From the NCBI RefSeq assembly GCF_000169375.1, contig NZ_AAXY01000012.1:39083-103082 (forward strand): a DNA stretch of 64,000 nt, written 5' to 3'. The notes under the pieces were generated by a model. That model was not told where the DNA came from, ran no database searches, and saw nothing but the letters and a program-made list of their open reading frames with translations. This document shows positions 46,561 through 56,192 of this stretch, in pieces. The stretch's first letter is position 1. Each line of letters starts with the position of its first letter. The position numbers and the translations under genes are program-made. The DNA comes from Marinobacter sp. ELB17. Its GTDB lineage: Bacteria > Pseudomonadota > Gammaproteobacteria > Pseudomonadales > Oleiphilaceae.

Positions 46561-48453
46561 TTAGTTAGCCAGCTCCAACAGCAGACGGTTCAGGCGTGTT
46601 ACGTAGGCGCCCGGGTCTTTCAGCTGTTCGCCACTGGCCAGGGTAGCCTGGTCAAGCAGAACCGCAGACAGCTCGCCAAAGCGATCTTCGCTCTGCTCAC
46701 GCTCCAAGCGCTGCACCAGCGGGTGGTCCACGTTGATTTCGAAGATCGGCTTGCTGTCTGGCACGCTCTGGCCAGCGGCTTCCATAATCTTTTTCATCTG
46801 GGCGCCCATGTCGAAATCCGCCACTACCAGGCAAGCTGGTGAATCGGTCAGCCGGTTGGTTACGCGCACTTCTTGAACCCGTTCTTCCAAAGCCTTTTTT
46901 ATGCGCTCGAGCAGGCCTTGATGTTCTTTGGTGGCTTCTTCCTGGTGCTTTTTGTCTTCTTCGGTTTCTACATCACCCAGATCCAGCTCGCCGCGAGCCA
47001 CGTCCTGAAACTGCTTGCTGTCGAAGTCATTGAGGTAGCCCATCATCCATTCGTCAATGCGGTCAGATAGAATCAGCACTTCAATGCCTTTCTTGCGGAA
47101 CACTTCCAGGTGCGGGCTGCTCTTGGCGGCCATGAAGTTGTCAGCAGTGATGTAGTAAATCTTTTTCTGGCCTTCTTTCATGCGGCCGATGTAGTGCTCC
47201 AAAGATACATTCTGGGCTTCTTCACCGGTGTGGGTAGAGGCAAAACGCAGCAGACCCGCAATTTTTTCGCGGTTACCGAAGTCTTCCGCCGGGCCTTCTT
47301 TTAGTACTGCACCAAATTCGTTCCAGAATTTCTGGTATTCGTCGCCTTCTTTCTTAGACAGCTTCGACAGCATGTCCAGAACTCGCTTGGTAACCGCGGT
47401 GCGAATGCTGGCGACGATGCTATCGTTCTGCAGAATTTCACGGGACACGTTCAGCGACAGATCGCTGGAATCAATTACACCCTTGGTGAAACGCAGGTAC
47501 AGCGGCAGGAACTGTTCGGCGTCGTCCATAATGAACACGCGTTGAACGTAGAGTTTCAAGCCACGGGGTGTTTCGCGGTTGTACAGATCAAACGGCGCGC
47601 GGGCCGGAAGGTACAGCAGGCTGGTGTATTCCAGCTTGCCTTCCACTTTATTGTGAGACCAGCTCAAAGGGTCTTCAAAATCGTGGGAGATGTGCTTGTA
47701 GAACTCTTTGTATTCCTGGTCTTTAATTTCCGTGCGCGGCAGTGTCCAGAGCGCAGTGGCATCGTTGACCGTTTCGTCTTTGCCCTTTTGCTCTTCTTCC
47801 TCGGATTCAGACGCCATGACCACCGGGAACGAAATGTGGTCAGAGTACTTCTTTACCAGGTTGCGCAGGCGCATGCCATCGGCAAATTCTTTGGCTTCCG
47901 GCTTCAGCTGCAACACAATTTCGGTGCCACGCTCGGCGCGTTCAACGGTTTCGATGGTGAATTCACCGTCGCCTTTAGACGCCCAATGTACGCCTTCGGA
48001 TGCGGGTGCACCGGCGCGGCGGGTAAACACGTCAACCTGGTCAGCCACAATGAATGACGAGTAAAAGCCTACACCAAACTGGCCGATCAGCTTGCTGTCT
48101 TTTTTCTCATCACCAGACAACTGCTTTAGGAAATCCGCGGTGCCGGAACGGGCAATAGTCCCCAGATTGCTGATCACGTCTTCGCGGGCCATACCAATGC
48201 CGTTATCACTCAAGGTGACGGTATTGGCTTCGGCATCGTACGCCAGGCGAATTTTGAGTTCGGAATCGCCTTCGTACAGGCCGTCGTCTTTCAGAGCGGC
48301 GAAGCGCAGCTTGTCTTCTGCGTCAGAAGCGTTGGAAACCAGCTCACGAAGGAAAATTTCCTTGTTGGAATACAAGGAGTGAATCATCAGCTGTAGCAGC
48401 TGCTTTACTTCGGTCTGAAAACCCAGAGTTTCTTTATGCGATTCAACCGTCAT
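46561..48453 (-). CDS. htpG: Molecular chaperone HtpG (Hsp90)
   Basis: Bacterial Hsp90, 630 residues. The GHKL ATPase domain shows [15 protein letters not shown] (magnesium-binding Asn), [20 protein letters not shown] and [11 protein letters not shown]. The middle domain has [23 protein letters not shown] text with the catalytic arginine, and the C-terminal dimerisation domain follows. The acidic linker expected near 215-230 reads [10 protein letters not shown]. HtpG is normally heat-induced; no sigma-32 promoter was confirmed. Confidence 0.97.
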   Translation of the reverse strand: MTVESHKETLGFQTEVKQLLQLMIHSLYSNKEIFLRELVSNASDAEDKLRFAALKDDGLYEGDSELKIRLAYDAEANTVTLSDNGIGMAREDVISNLGTIARSGTADFLKQLSGDEKKDSKLIGQFGVGFYSSFIVADQVDVFTRRAGAPASEGVHWASKGDGEFTIETVERAERGTEIVLQLKPEAKEFADGMRLRNLVKKYSDHISFPVVMASESEEEEQKGKDETVNDATALWTLPRTEIKDQEYKEFYKHISHDFEDPLSWSHNKVEGKLEYTSLLYLPARAPFDLYNRETPRGLKLYVQRVFIMDDAEQFLPLYLRFTKGVIDSSDLSLNVSREILQNDSIVASIRTAVTKRVLDMLSKLSKKEGDEYQKFWNEFGAVLKEGPAEDFGNREKIAGLLRFASTHTGEEAQNVSLEHYIGRMKEGQKKIYYITADNFMAAKSSPHLEVFRKKGIEVLILSDRIDEWMMGYLNDFDSKQFQDVARGELDLGDVETEEDKKHQEEATKEHQGLLERIKKALEERVQEVRVTNRLTDSPACLVVADFDMGAQMKKIMEAAGQSVPDSKPIFEINVDHPLVQRLEREQSEDRFGELSAVLLDQATLASGEQLKDPGAYVTRLNRLLLELAN

Positions 48454-48654
48454 GGTGCGTATCTCTCCTGACTACTGTGGAACGTAAAATAAGTGGCGAT
48501 TCGTGCGACGCCATGGATCATGGAAGCAGAAATGGGGCCACCCGGAGGCATTTCAAGGCTAACGAATCAGCGGATTTAACGTCAGTGAGTAGCAAGGCGG
48601 AACGCCACCTATGCTATAAAGCCCTCATAACTTGTGAATCAGCAGGAGCTCGCA

Positions 48655-49944
48655 GTGAACCCAATCACCAAATCCCAGATGTTGAAAGTCCTACTTACGG
48701 CGCTAACGCTGGCTTTTACGTTGGCCGGCTGCTCAGTCAATCCGGTCACCGGGGAACGCCAACTGTCCATTATTCCAGAAAATCAGGAATTGAGCATGGG
48801 TGCCGAGCAGTACAAACCCACCCAGCAAACCCAGGATGGGCAGTTTTATCTCGACCCTGAGCTGACCGTTTACGTTCGCGAAGTGGGCATGAAACTGGCG
48901 GCTGTGAGCGACCGGCCTGACCTGCCCTACGATTTTGTGGTGCTGAACAGCAGCGTGCCCAACGCCTGGGCCCTGCCCGGCGGCAAGATTGCCATTAACC
49001 GTGGCCTGTTGACCGAGTTCAGCGACGAAGCCCAGCTGGCCTCGGTGCTGAGCCACGAGATTGTGCACGCCGCTGCCCGCCACAGTGTGCAGCGTATGCA
49101 GCAGGCGCAGATTATAGGCTTAGGAGTGGGTGCTCTGGGCCTGGCGCTGACGGATAACGAATGGGCGGGCATGGTGATGGGCGGCGCGGCCGTTGGCGCA
49201 CAACTTGCGCTGGCGCAGTACAGCCAGGGCGACGAACTGGAGTCCGACTATTACGGCATTCGCTATATGAAAGCGGCCGGCTATGACCCCCAGGCCGCTG
49301 TAGAGCTGCAGCAGATTTTTCTGGAAATGTCCAAGGGCCGCAGCGCCGGATTCATCGACGGACTGTTTGCTACTCACCCGCCATCCGCCAAAAGGGTGGC
49401 CGAGAACCGTAAGCTGGTGAGCGAAATCGGTGGCGGCGGCTATCGCGGTGAGGACGTATACCAGAAGAAAACCGCCCTGCTAAGAAAGCTGCAGCCCGCT
49501 TACGACGCCCACGACAAGGCGGTGGAATTGGCTGGTAAAAAAGAATACGCGGCAGCCATCGACAAAGTGAACCAGGCAATCAAGCTGGCCCCGCGAGAAG
49601 CTATGTTCTATAACCTGCGCGGGCGTTTGTACCAGCAGCAGGAAAATCTGGACAAAGCCGCTAAAGATTTTGACAAGGCAGTTGAGCTTTACCCGGAAAT
49701 GTATGTGTACCGTATCTACAGCGGCTTGAACGCACTGGAACAGAATAACCTGAGCAAGGCCAAAGACAATCTGACCCAGGCCAACCAGTCGGTGCCTACA
49801 TCCATCGCGTTTCTGCGCCTGGGAGACATTGCGGTGAAACAGAACGACCGTGGTGAGGCCATTGCGAACTACCGCACCGCTGCGCAGGCCGGTGGCGAAA
49901 TCGGCCAGGAAGCTCAGGCCAAGTTGACGCGCCTGACCCAATAG
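48655..49944 (+). CDS. M48-family lipoprotein metalloprotease with TPRs (BepA-like)
   Basis: A 429-residue periplasmic protease. A lipobox LAGCSVNP follows the signal helix, so it is membrane-anchored. The zinc site is HEIVHAAARH at the start of the peptidase domain, with a glutamate in ESDYYGIRYM as third ligand. C-terminal tetratricopeptide repeats run from about 285 (AAIDKVNQAIKLAPREAMFY, LDKAAKDFDKAVELYPEMY). Such proteins help quality control of outer-membrane proteins. The GTG at 48655 has AGGAG seven bases upstream and is preferred over a GTG at 48634. Confidence 0.9.
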   Translation: MNPITKSQMLKVLLTALTLAFTLAGCSVNPVTGERQLSIIPENQELSMGAEQYKPTQQTQDGQFYLDPELTVYVREVGMKLAAVSDRPDLPYDFVVLNSSVPNAWALPGGKIAINRGLLTEFSDEAQLASVLSHEIVHAAARHSVQRMQQAQIIGLGVGALGLALTDNEWAGMVMGGAAVGAQLALAQYSQGDELESDYYGIRYMKAAGYDPQAAVELQQIFLEMSKGRSAGFIDGLFATHPPSAKRVAENRKLVSEIGGGGYRGEDVYQKKTALLRKLQPAYDAHDKAVELAGKKEYAAAIDKVNQAIKLAPREAMFYNLRGRLYQQQENLDKAAKDFDKAVELYPEMYVYRIYSGLNALEQNNLSKAKDNLTQANQSVPTSIAFLRLGDIAVKQNDRGEAIANYRTAAQAGGEIGQEAQAKLTRLTQ

Positions 49945-49963
49945 CCCGTTAATCACAGTTTCT

Positions 49964-49998
49964 ACAGCCGCAGACTTACACGCCTGCGGCTTTTTTTA
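49964..49998 (+). terminator. Terminator after the M48 protease gene
   Basis: AGCCGCAG and CTGCGGCT arms around a 10-base loop, followed by a run of seven T. A clear rho-independent terminator. Confidence 0.9.
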
Positions 49999-50112
49999 TG
50001 GCAAAAAATGATCATTGTCACGGCTTTGAGCGACAGCTCGGTAAGGCCGATTGACTTTATAGAGTAATCACTCTAAAAATACGCACAGTGACATTCACAG
50101 TGGGTAATAACC

Positions 50113-50661
50113 ATGGCAACAAAGCACCTTCGGCCACTGGGCTCAAAAGCCAAGCGGTTATACGTAAACATTATGTTTCAGGTAATGGGCCGAGCCTTGC
50201 AGGCGGTCAGCGAAGTGGACGACGAGGTGTGCAATGAAGCGCGCCCACTGCCCACCGGTTTTCTATTTCAGATGATGGTGATGCCCAAGGGCGCCAGCCT
50301 GTTGATTGAGCACGTCGGCGACGGACGTTTTAAATACCACAGAGGAGAAGCGCCACGGCCAATCGACTTATCGATAAAATTCAAACACCTGGAACACGCA
50401 TTTCTGGCGCTTTCTTTCCAGGAAAAAACCTCAGTGGCCTTCGCCAACGATCGCATGCTGGTGGATGGCGACATTAGTTACGCGGTGCGTATGACCCGCA
50501 TTCTGAACCGCTTGGAAGCCTTTATTCTGCCAAAATTGGTGGCCAAACGCGCGGTGAAAGCCTATCCCCCAAATTTGCAGCTGCCTGAGAAACTCATCAG
50601 CGCAGCACGGATTTACCTGAAAGTTGCGACCCATTTCATCAAAACAGCGAGAGCATCATGA
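50113..50661 (+). CDS. SCP2-like protein, unknown
   Basis: A 182-residue protein. The middle part (GFLFQMMVMPKGASLLIEH, DLSIKFKHLEHAFLALSF, FANDRMLVDGDISYAVRMTR) resembles the sterol-carrier-2 lipid-binding fold; the C-terminus is basic. No signal peptide. It overlaps the next gene by 4 bases (ATGA), so it is co-translated with an iron-dependent alcohol dehydrogenase. A role in fatty alcohol or lipid handling would fit but is only inferred. Confidence 0.6.
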   Translation: MATKHLRPLGSKAKRLYVNIMFQVMGRALQAVSEVDDEVCNEARPLPTGFLFQMMVMPKGASLLIEHVGDGRFKYHRGEAPRPIDLSIKFKHLEHAFLALSFQEKTSVAFANDRMLVDGDISYAVRMTRILNRLEAFILPKLVAKRAVKAYPPNLQLPEKLISAARIYLKVATHFIKTARAS

Positions 50662-51848
50662 GCCGCCAATATTACGAGTTCTTCTGCCCGGTCAAAGTTA
50701 TTGCCGGTAAAGCCGCTCTGGAACACATCCCCTACGAGCTGACCAGCATTGGAGCCAAGCGCCCGATGATTGTGACCGACAAGGGCGTGCGCGCGGCCGG
50801 CTTGCTAGACCCGGTAATTGCCGCCTGCGAAGACAGCGGTTTAGAAATCGTCTGCATTTTTGATGACGTGCCACCCGATTCGTCTATCAGCGTGGTGCGT
50901 ACCATTGCCGCGCTTTACCGCAAAGAGAAGTGCGACTCGATCATCGCCGTAGGCGGTGGCTCGGCCATTGATACCGGTAAAGCGGTGAACATTCTGGTGT
51001 CCGCAGGCGGCGATGACCTGGCCAAATACAGCGGTGCCGGTGTGATCAAGAAACCGTTGAATCCGTTTTTTGTGGTGCCTACCACGGCAGGCACCGGCTC
51101 GGAAGTGACGTCTGTGGCGGTGATCACCGACGAGGTAAAAGGCGTAAAGCTGCCCTTTACCTCGTCATTTTTGCTGCCCAACGCCGCAATTATCGACCCA
51201 CGAATGACCGTCACCCTGCCGCCGCACATCACTGCAGCCACGGCCATGGACGCCATGACTCACTCGGTGGAAGCCTTCACCTGCATGGCGAAGAACCCGC
51301 TCAGCGACGCTTATGCCACAGCAGCCATCAAAAAGGTCAGCCAGTTTCTGCCCAAGGTGATGGACAACCCCAAAGACGTCGACGGCCGCCTGGAGTTGGC
51401 GCAGGCATCTACTATGGCGGGCATCGCATTTTCCAACTCCATGGTGGGCCTGGTACACGCGCTTGGCCACGCCACGGGCGCTATCTGCCACCTGCCCCAC
51501 GGCCTGTGCATGAGCCTGTACCTGCCCTACGTGCTGGAATACAACCTGGAAACCATTCGCCAGCCTTTGGGTGAGCTGTTGCTCTATTTGGATGGCCCGG
51601 AAGTGTATTCCGCCACGCCTTCCAGTCGCCGAGCCGAAGCCAGCATTGCCGCCCTTCGCAAGATGCGCAACACCCTGTATCAGCAGTGTGAATTGCCGCG
51701 CACCCTGAAAGAAAGCGGCAAGGTGACCCACGACCAGCTGGAAGCCATTGCCCAAATGGCGCTGGACGACGGCGCCATCATGTTCAACCCGAAAGAAGCC
51801 GATTTGAAAGACGTGCGTGCAGTATTGGAAAACGCTTGGGCCGGATAA
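50658..51848 (+). CDS. Iron-containing alcohol dehydrogenase
   Basis: A 396-residue group III dehydrogenase. NAD-binding elements are IIAVGGGSAIDTGKAVNILV and VPTTAGTGSEVTSVAVIT. The iron ligands fall in DAMTHSVEAFTCM and LVHALGHATGAICHLPHG (aspartate and three histidines in the family). It probably oxidises or forms a primary alcohol in the cytoplasm; the substrate is unknown. It is coupled to the SCP2-like gene upstream. Confidence 0.92.
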   Translation: MSRQYYEFFCPVKVIAGKAALEHIPYELTSIGAKRPMIVTDKGVRAAGLLDPVIAACEDSGLEIVCIFDDVPPDSSISVVRTIAALYRKEKCDSIIAVGGGSAIDTGKAVNILVSAGGDDLAKYSGAGVIKKPLNPFFVVPTTAGTGSEVTSVAVITDEVKGVKLPFTSSFLLPNAAIIDPRMTVTLPPHITAATAMDAMTHSVEAFTCMAKNPLSDAYATAAIKKVSQFLPKVMDNPKDVDGRLELAQASTMAGIAFSNSMVGLVHALGHATGAICHLPHGLCMSLYLPYVLEYNLETIRQPLGELLLYLDGPEVYSATPSSRRAEASIAALRKMRNTLYQQCELPRTLKESGKVTHDQLEAIAQMALDDGAIMFNPKEADLKDVRAVLENAWAG

Positions 51849-52100
51849 GCCCGGGCGTTTCATGGAAATCGGCGATGCAGTCGAAAGGCTGCAACGTTGA
51901 GAACTGCGAAAGATTTATTTTCTTCTCTCAAGGCGGTGCTTATCGACCAGATGCGTCAATGTCGCACCCCCCTCATCTTCCCAGCGATCAATGCATTCCT
52001 TACCGGGCAAAATCTAAACCCCGTATCCAATGATTTCATCCTTGTTCATCTAAACGCCATGTTCGGCCCCGCAAAACTTGGCAAACCTCTACCCACGCTA

Positions 52101-52180
52101 CGCCAAGACGCCAAGACGCCAAGACGCCAAGACGGTAAGACGGTAAGACTGTAAGACTGTAAGACTGTAAGACTGTCACA
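52101..52180 (+). repeat. Ten-unit 8-bp tandem repeat
   Basis: Four copies of CGCCAAGA, two of CGGTAAGA, three of CTGTAAGA, and one degenerate CTGTCACA, without spacers. The unit changes step by step along the array. It lies in a 520-base stretch (51849-52372) without a convincing gene, between the alcohol dehydrogenase and a toxin-antitoxin pair. The open frame across it (51897-52154) is regarded as chance. Confidence 0.9.
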
Positions 52181-52372
52181 CTTTCAATACTATTCCGTAC
52201 AAGATGCTGTACAACAAGCGGTGTCCTGAGCCTGAATAACCCACCACTGACACAAAAAATTGCACACAGACTCAGAAGCAGCGCAGCCGAGGGAGCGGCA
52301 TTTAGGAAGTGATCTTGATAGCGTGGCTCATCTGAGCTACATTATTAGAGTCACTTATACAGAGAAAATATC

Positions 52373-52633
52373 ATGGCTGCTAACGACGTTGTCCGCGCTC
52401 GAATTGATCGGCACCTAAAAGATGAGGCCACCGCGATACTGGCCACTATGGGGCTTACCGTGTCTGATTTCGTACGCATCGGCCTGACTAAAGTGGTCAG
52501 CGAGCAAGGTTTGCCGTTCGAGATGCGCGTACCCAACCGGCTGACCGCCGAGACTCTCGTCAAAAGCGAACGCGGCGAGGATTTGCACCGAGCCGAAAGC
52601 GCCGAGTCACTGTTCGATGAGCTAGGCATCTGA
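52373..52633 (+). CDS. RelB/DinJ-family antitoxin
   Basis: An 86-residue antitoxin. The N-terminal ribbon-helix-helix domain (DVVRARIDRHLKDEATAILA, MGLTVSDFVRIGLTKVV) binds DNA, and the acidic C-terminus (RGEDLHRAESAESLFDEL) should wrap the toxin. It is followed at once by the YafQ-type toxin with a 1-base overlap. It likely represses its own promoter just upstream. Confidence 0.9.
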   Translation: MAANDVVRARIDRHLKDEATAILATMGLTVSDFVRIGLTKVVSEQGLPFEMRVPNRLTAETLVKSERGEDLHRAESAESLFDELGI

Positions 52634-52905
52634 TGCTCAATCCCGTCTATTCCGGCCAGTTCAAGCGTGACCTGAAGGCCGCTAAGAAGCGCGGCAAGGA
52701 TATGGAAAAGATCAAACAGCCGATGCGACTACTGCTTGAGGGTCAGCCCTTGCCAGCGGAGTACAAAGACCATCCGCTCAAGGGGGAATGGCGCAGCTTC
52801 CGCGATGCCCACATCGAACCGGATTGGCTGCTCATCTACAAGATCGATGGTGATGATGTGCGCTTCGAGCGCACGGGCCGGCACACGGATCTATTTGACG
52901 AGTGA
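52633..52905 (+). CDS. yafQ: YafQ-family mRNA interferase toxin
   Basis: A 90-residue RelE-superfamily toxin. It starts YSGQFKRDLKAAKKRGKDM, has LKGEWRSFRDAHIEPDWLLIY and ends FERTGRHTDLFDE, where the RTGxHxDLF histidine is the catalytic residue of YafQ. Such toxins cut mRNA on the ribosome. Length is normal and all key residues are present, so the pair is probably functional. Confidence 0.92.
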   Translation: MLNPVYSGQFKRDLKAAKKRGKDMEKIKQPMRLLLEGQPLPAEYKDHPLKGEWRSFRDAHIEPDWLLIYKIDGDDVRFERTGRHTDLFDE

Positions 52906-52930
52906 CCGGCTTGGCAGCGCAGGAAGTCCA

Positions 52931-53104
52931 TCAAAACCACCCCTGCTCCGCCATGATCGCACCGATCAGCGCAACCGGATAGCCTGCAGCCTCCATGCGG
53001 AGCGGCAGGACAACGCCCAGTAGACTGTTGCCGGCAGTGAAGGCAACAGTACCAACCAGAAGAGATTTTACAGAGGCAAGAACCTCCCGCACGTTTTGTG
53101 TCAT
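52931..53104 (-). pseudogene. MFS transporter N-terminal fragment
   Basis: From an ATG at 53104 the minus strand encodes VREVLASVKSLLVGTVAFTA followed by GNSLLGVVLPLRMEAAG and GYPVALIGAIMAEQGWF, then TGA. This is the first transmembrane helix and the start of the second of a major-facilitator transporter of the YcaD/UMF2-like kind. The remaining 11 helices are missing. The toxin gene begins the foreign patch immediately next to the break, so its arrival probably truncated the gene. Coordinates of the start may be off by a base or two. Confidence 0.68.
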
Positions 53105-53238
53105 CAACCGGACTCCAAATCATTGTGTCAGAATCTGCAACGTGCGGTAGCCAGTCGGCACCGACATAAGACCAAAAGTTGGCGCGTTCCACCAAACACA
53201 TGGTCGTTCCCGAAGGGAGGGGTGCGGATTAATGAAAG

Positions 53239-53604
53239 TCAGGCACGGGACAGGAGCCTCTGCGCGACCCACCGATGGTATAACCACGCCAACATGGGGC
53301 GCACCACAGGCAAGGCGATTAACCATGCCAATGGCTTTAAAATTGTAACTCGAGACATTAAGAGGATGTAGGCGTCTATTTCGCGATGCACTTGGCCTTG
53401 TGCATCCTTAACGTGTAATTCCCGCAACGCTTTATCTGGATGAATACCCTGCTGAAGAAGCTCCTCATCACGTCCGGTAATATCCAGCCACTCAACGGCT
53501 TCTCCTGTTCTACCCGCCAGCTTTTCGTACCAGCGGCGATCGCGGATGCAGACAGGACACGAGCCATCATAAAAAACGATCAGTTTTCCCGATGATCTGT
53601 TCAT
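53239..53604 (-). CDS. DCC-family thiol-disulfide oxidoreductase-like protein (DUF393)
   Basis: A 121-residue protein with VFYDGSCPVCIRDRRWYEKL, the DGxCxxC signature of the DCC family, then DALRELHVKD-like text (ALRELHVKDAQGQVHREIDA) and a C-terminal helix. The CPVC pair resembles thioredoxin sites, but the redox partner is unknown. It lies downstream of the ybbP-like gene on the same strand after 89 bases. Confidence 0.82.
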   Translation of the reverse strand: MNRSSGKLIVFYDGSCPVCIRDRRWYEKLAGRTGEAVEWLDITGRDEELLQQGIHPDKALRELHVKDAQGQVHREIDAYILLMSRVTILKPLAWLIALPVVRPMLAWLYHRWVAQRLLSRA

Positions 53605-53693
53605 AAAGAATCTCCCAGTAATACAGGACGCTTTATGAAGACTCTACCATGACGGTACGTGACTGGGTTGCGCGCAGCCAAATGGCTGCGCCG

Positions 53694-56192
53694 TTAAAGT
53701 TGCAAAGCTACTCCAGCCGCCGCACAGCAGCATCGCGACACGGTTAACACCGGACGCAACTGCCAGCGTCCGAACAGCGACAGCACCACCGCACTGATAA
53801 ATGGAATTGGTAGCACGACCAGCCAGTGAACACGGAAATCCCTTTCAAACATTTTCATCTGAAGCGCAAAGACCGCGGCTTCAGCCGCAACAACGCCGAG
53901 AATACCAGCAAAACCTCCTAGCAACGCGAATTCCAGCATGGTTGCCCGCACCAGCAAACTCTGACGACCGCCCAAGGTACGCAGCAGCGCCCCTTCGCGC
54001 TGGCGATCCTGCAAGGTGGCGCTGACTACCGCCGCCATCACCACCAGCGCAGCTGCTAAAATCAACCCTAAAATAGCCTCGATGGCTTGGGTAATTTGCA
54101 CCACAATCAGCTGAATGCGTTCGATAATATTGTCAACCTCAAGCACCGATACTGTGGGGAATTGGCGGGAGAATGCGTTCAGTTCATTTTTCGCCGTTTT
54201 CGGCAAAAAGAAACTGGTGATCCAGGTTGCCGACAACTGGCGCAGACTGCTATCTGGCGAAAACGCTACGTAGAAGTTGGGTGTCATACTGTCCCACTGC
54301 ACGCTGCGGATACTGGTCACGGTTTCAGTGATCTGCTCCGAACCAATGGTAAAGGTCAGTACGTCACCCGGCGTAATGCCAAGCTTGCCAGCCAGCTCAG
54401 ATTCCACCGATACGCCATCCGTTTTGCCCGGGGCGAACCATTCACCATCCACAATGCGGTTGTTTTCTGGCAGCGTATCCATCCAGGTCAGATTCAGCTC
54501 GCGGTTCAACGCATTCACCCGTTCGTCTTTACTCACCGCTTCTTTTATCGGTTTGCCGTTGAGCAACGTCAGGCGGCCACGCACCATGGGGTACATAGCG
54601 TCCAGAGGCTGGCCGCGGCTGTTCCAGAATTCGTCGATATCGTTCACGGCCTGAGGGCTTATATTCACCATAAAGTGATTGGGCGCGCCTTCAGGCAGCT
54701 GCGCACGCCAGTCGTCCAGCAAAGAGGTGCGCACCAAAATCAGGGTGGTGGCCAGCATCAGCGTCATGGCGAATACAGCAATTTGCGACAAGCTCGCCTG
54801 ACGGTGTCGGTAAAGACCCAACAACGCCAGGCGCCAGGCGTTGCCGCCGCCGCGCACTGTGCGCAAGCCCAGCACCAACATCCAGCCCAGCAACACCAAA
54901 GTGGACAGAAGTAGGCCCAGGCCCACTAATAACGCCAGCACCAACTGCACATCGCCGGCGTAAGCCCACACCAAACCAAACACACCCACGATACCGATGA
55001 TAAAGTCGGGCACCAGCTCGCGCCGGGATTCCCCTGGCTGGCTGCGCAGCACCCGCATAGCGGGAACTTTGCGCAGGCGGCGTATGGGCGGGTAAGCAAA
55101 AGCGAACAGCGACACAAGGGCCGTCAGAACCGCCGGCGTTAGAGCCTTTGGGTCAAGGTAAACGTCAACAGGCTGATCCAGCACATCACCTAATATCCGA
55201 CTCAGGCCCCAGAACAGCGGTAAGGCCACCAGTAAACCACCGACCATGCCGACAACGCCCCAAACGGCCAGTCGGCGCAGGTACAAACGGCCGATGCGAG
55301 GGCTGCCGACGCCCAAGGTTTTCAGCAAAGCTACCGTATCGCGCTGCGACAAGGCGTATTGACGACTGGCCACTGCCACCGCCACCGCGGCCAGGAGTAC
55401 GGCCAGGCTGCCGCCCAGCAGCAGGAAGCTTTCGGCCCGCTCCAGTGAGGCCGACAGGGTTTCACCGTCGCGCACACTGCGCCATTCCTGGCTGGATTGC
55501 AGCTGGGGTTTTAGCCACTGCTCAAAACCCGATAGCTCAGCCGCACCGCCGGCGAACAGATACACAAAGCTGACCCGGCTGCCTTCTTGCAGAACGCTGG
55601 TCGATGCTACATCAGCTTGGTGCATCATCACCCGTGGCGCCAACGCTGCCATGCTGAAGCCACCGTCAGGCTCGCGCTCCAGCAGACTGCCGATCACCAA
55701 CTTGCGAGTGCCCAACTCAAGTTCATCGCCCACATTCAATTCCAGCAAGCGCAGCAAGCGCGGGTTTATCCAAACCTCACCGGGAGCAGGGCCAGATTTC
55801 AGGGTTTGCCGTGGCTCATCCAAACTCGTGCGAATTTCGACTTCGCCACGCAGCGGATAACCATCGCTCACCGCTTTCACCGAAACCAGTTGGAAGTTGC
55901 CACCGCCAAACACCATGGTAGAAAACTGGGTCATTTCAGCCGTTTCCAATCCACGCTGCTGCGCCTCAACGAGCCAGGCCGGCGGCAGTGGTTGGCCGTT
56001 TTCCGATTCCAGCTGGCGGTCAGCCGCCAGGAACGAGCTGGCCGATGACACCAGAGTGCGTTGCAACTGGCTGGCAAACAGCGCGATGGTGGCCACCGTG
56101 GCCACGGCAATAATCAGCGCCGCCAGCACCACCCGAACATCCCGCTCGCGCCATTCACGGCGCACCGACTGCAATTTACCGGTAGCCGCCAT
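53694..56192 (-). CDS. ybbP: FtsX-like ABC transporter permease (YbbP)
   Basis: An 832-residue permease. One N-terminal helix (VVLAALIIAVATVATIALFA) is followed by a periplasmic domain, a group of helices in the middle (about 260-480), a second periplasmic domain and the last FtsX-type helices near the C-terminus. Two FtsX cores (LLLGGSLAVLLAAVAVAVAS and ILGLILAAALVVMAAVVS) support a duplicated layout as in YbbP. It overlaps ybbA by one base. Possible roles are lipid or envelope stress functions; no substrate is proven. Confidence 0.9.
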   Translation of the reverse strand: MAATGKLQSVRREWRERDVRVVLAALIIAVATVATIALFASQLQRTLVSSASSFLAADRQLESENGQPLPPAWLVEAQQRGLETAEMTQFSTMVFGGGNFQLVSVKAVSDGYPLRGEVEIRTSLDEPRQTLKSGPAPGEVWINPRLLRLLELNVGDELELGTRKLVIGSLLEREPDGGFSMAALAPRVMMHQADVASTSVLQEGSRVSFVYLFAGGAAELSGFEQWLKPQLQSSQEWRSVRDGETLSASLERAESFLLLGGSLAVLLAAVAVAVASRQYALSQRDTVALLKTLGVGSPRIGRLYLRRLAVWGVVGMVGGLLVALPLFWGLSRILGDVLDQPVDVYLDPKALTPAVLTALVSLFAFAYPPIRRLRKVPAMRVLRSQPGESRRELVPDFIIGIVGVFGLVWAYAGDVQLVLALLVGLGLLLSTLVLLGWMLVLGLRTVRGGGNAWRLALLGLYRHRQASLSQIAVFAMTLMLATTLILVRTSLLDDWRAQLPEGAPNHFMVNISPQAVNDIDEFWNSRGQPLDAMYPMVRGRLTLLNGKPIKEAVSKDERVNALNRELNLTWMDTLPENNRIVDGEWFAPGKTDGVSVESELAGKLGITPGDVLTFTIGSEQITETVTSIRSVQWDSMTPNFYVAFSPDSSLRQLSATWITSFFLPKTAKNELNAFSRQFPTVSVLEVDNIIERIQLIVVQITQAIEAILGLILAAALVVMAAVVSATLQDRQREGALLRTLGGRQSLLVRATMLEFALLGGFAGILGVVAAEAAVFALQMKMFERDFRVHWLVVLPIPFISAVVLSLFGRWQLRPVLTVSRCCCAAAGVALQL

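Noticed and set aside
51897..52154. 85-codon frame running into the 8-bp repeat
   Set aside because: Its C-terminus is the repeat itself and the rest matches no family; chance frame.
52101..52180. CRISPR array
   Set aside because: Units are 8 bases and directly joined with no spacers, and no cas genes are present.
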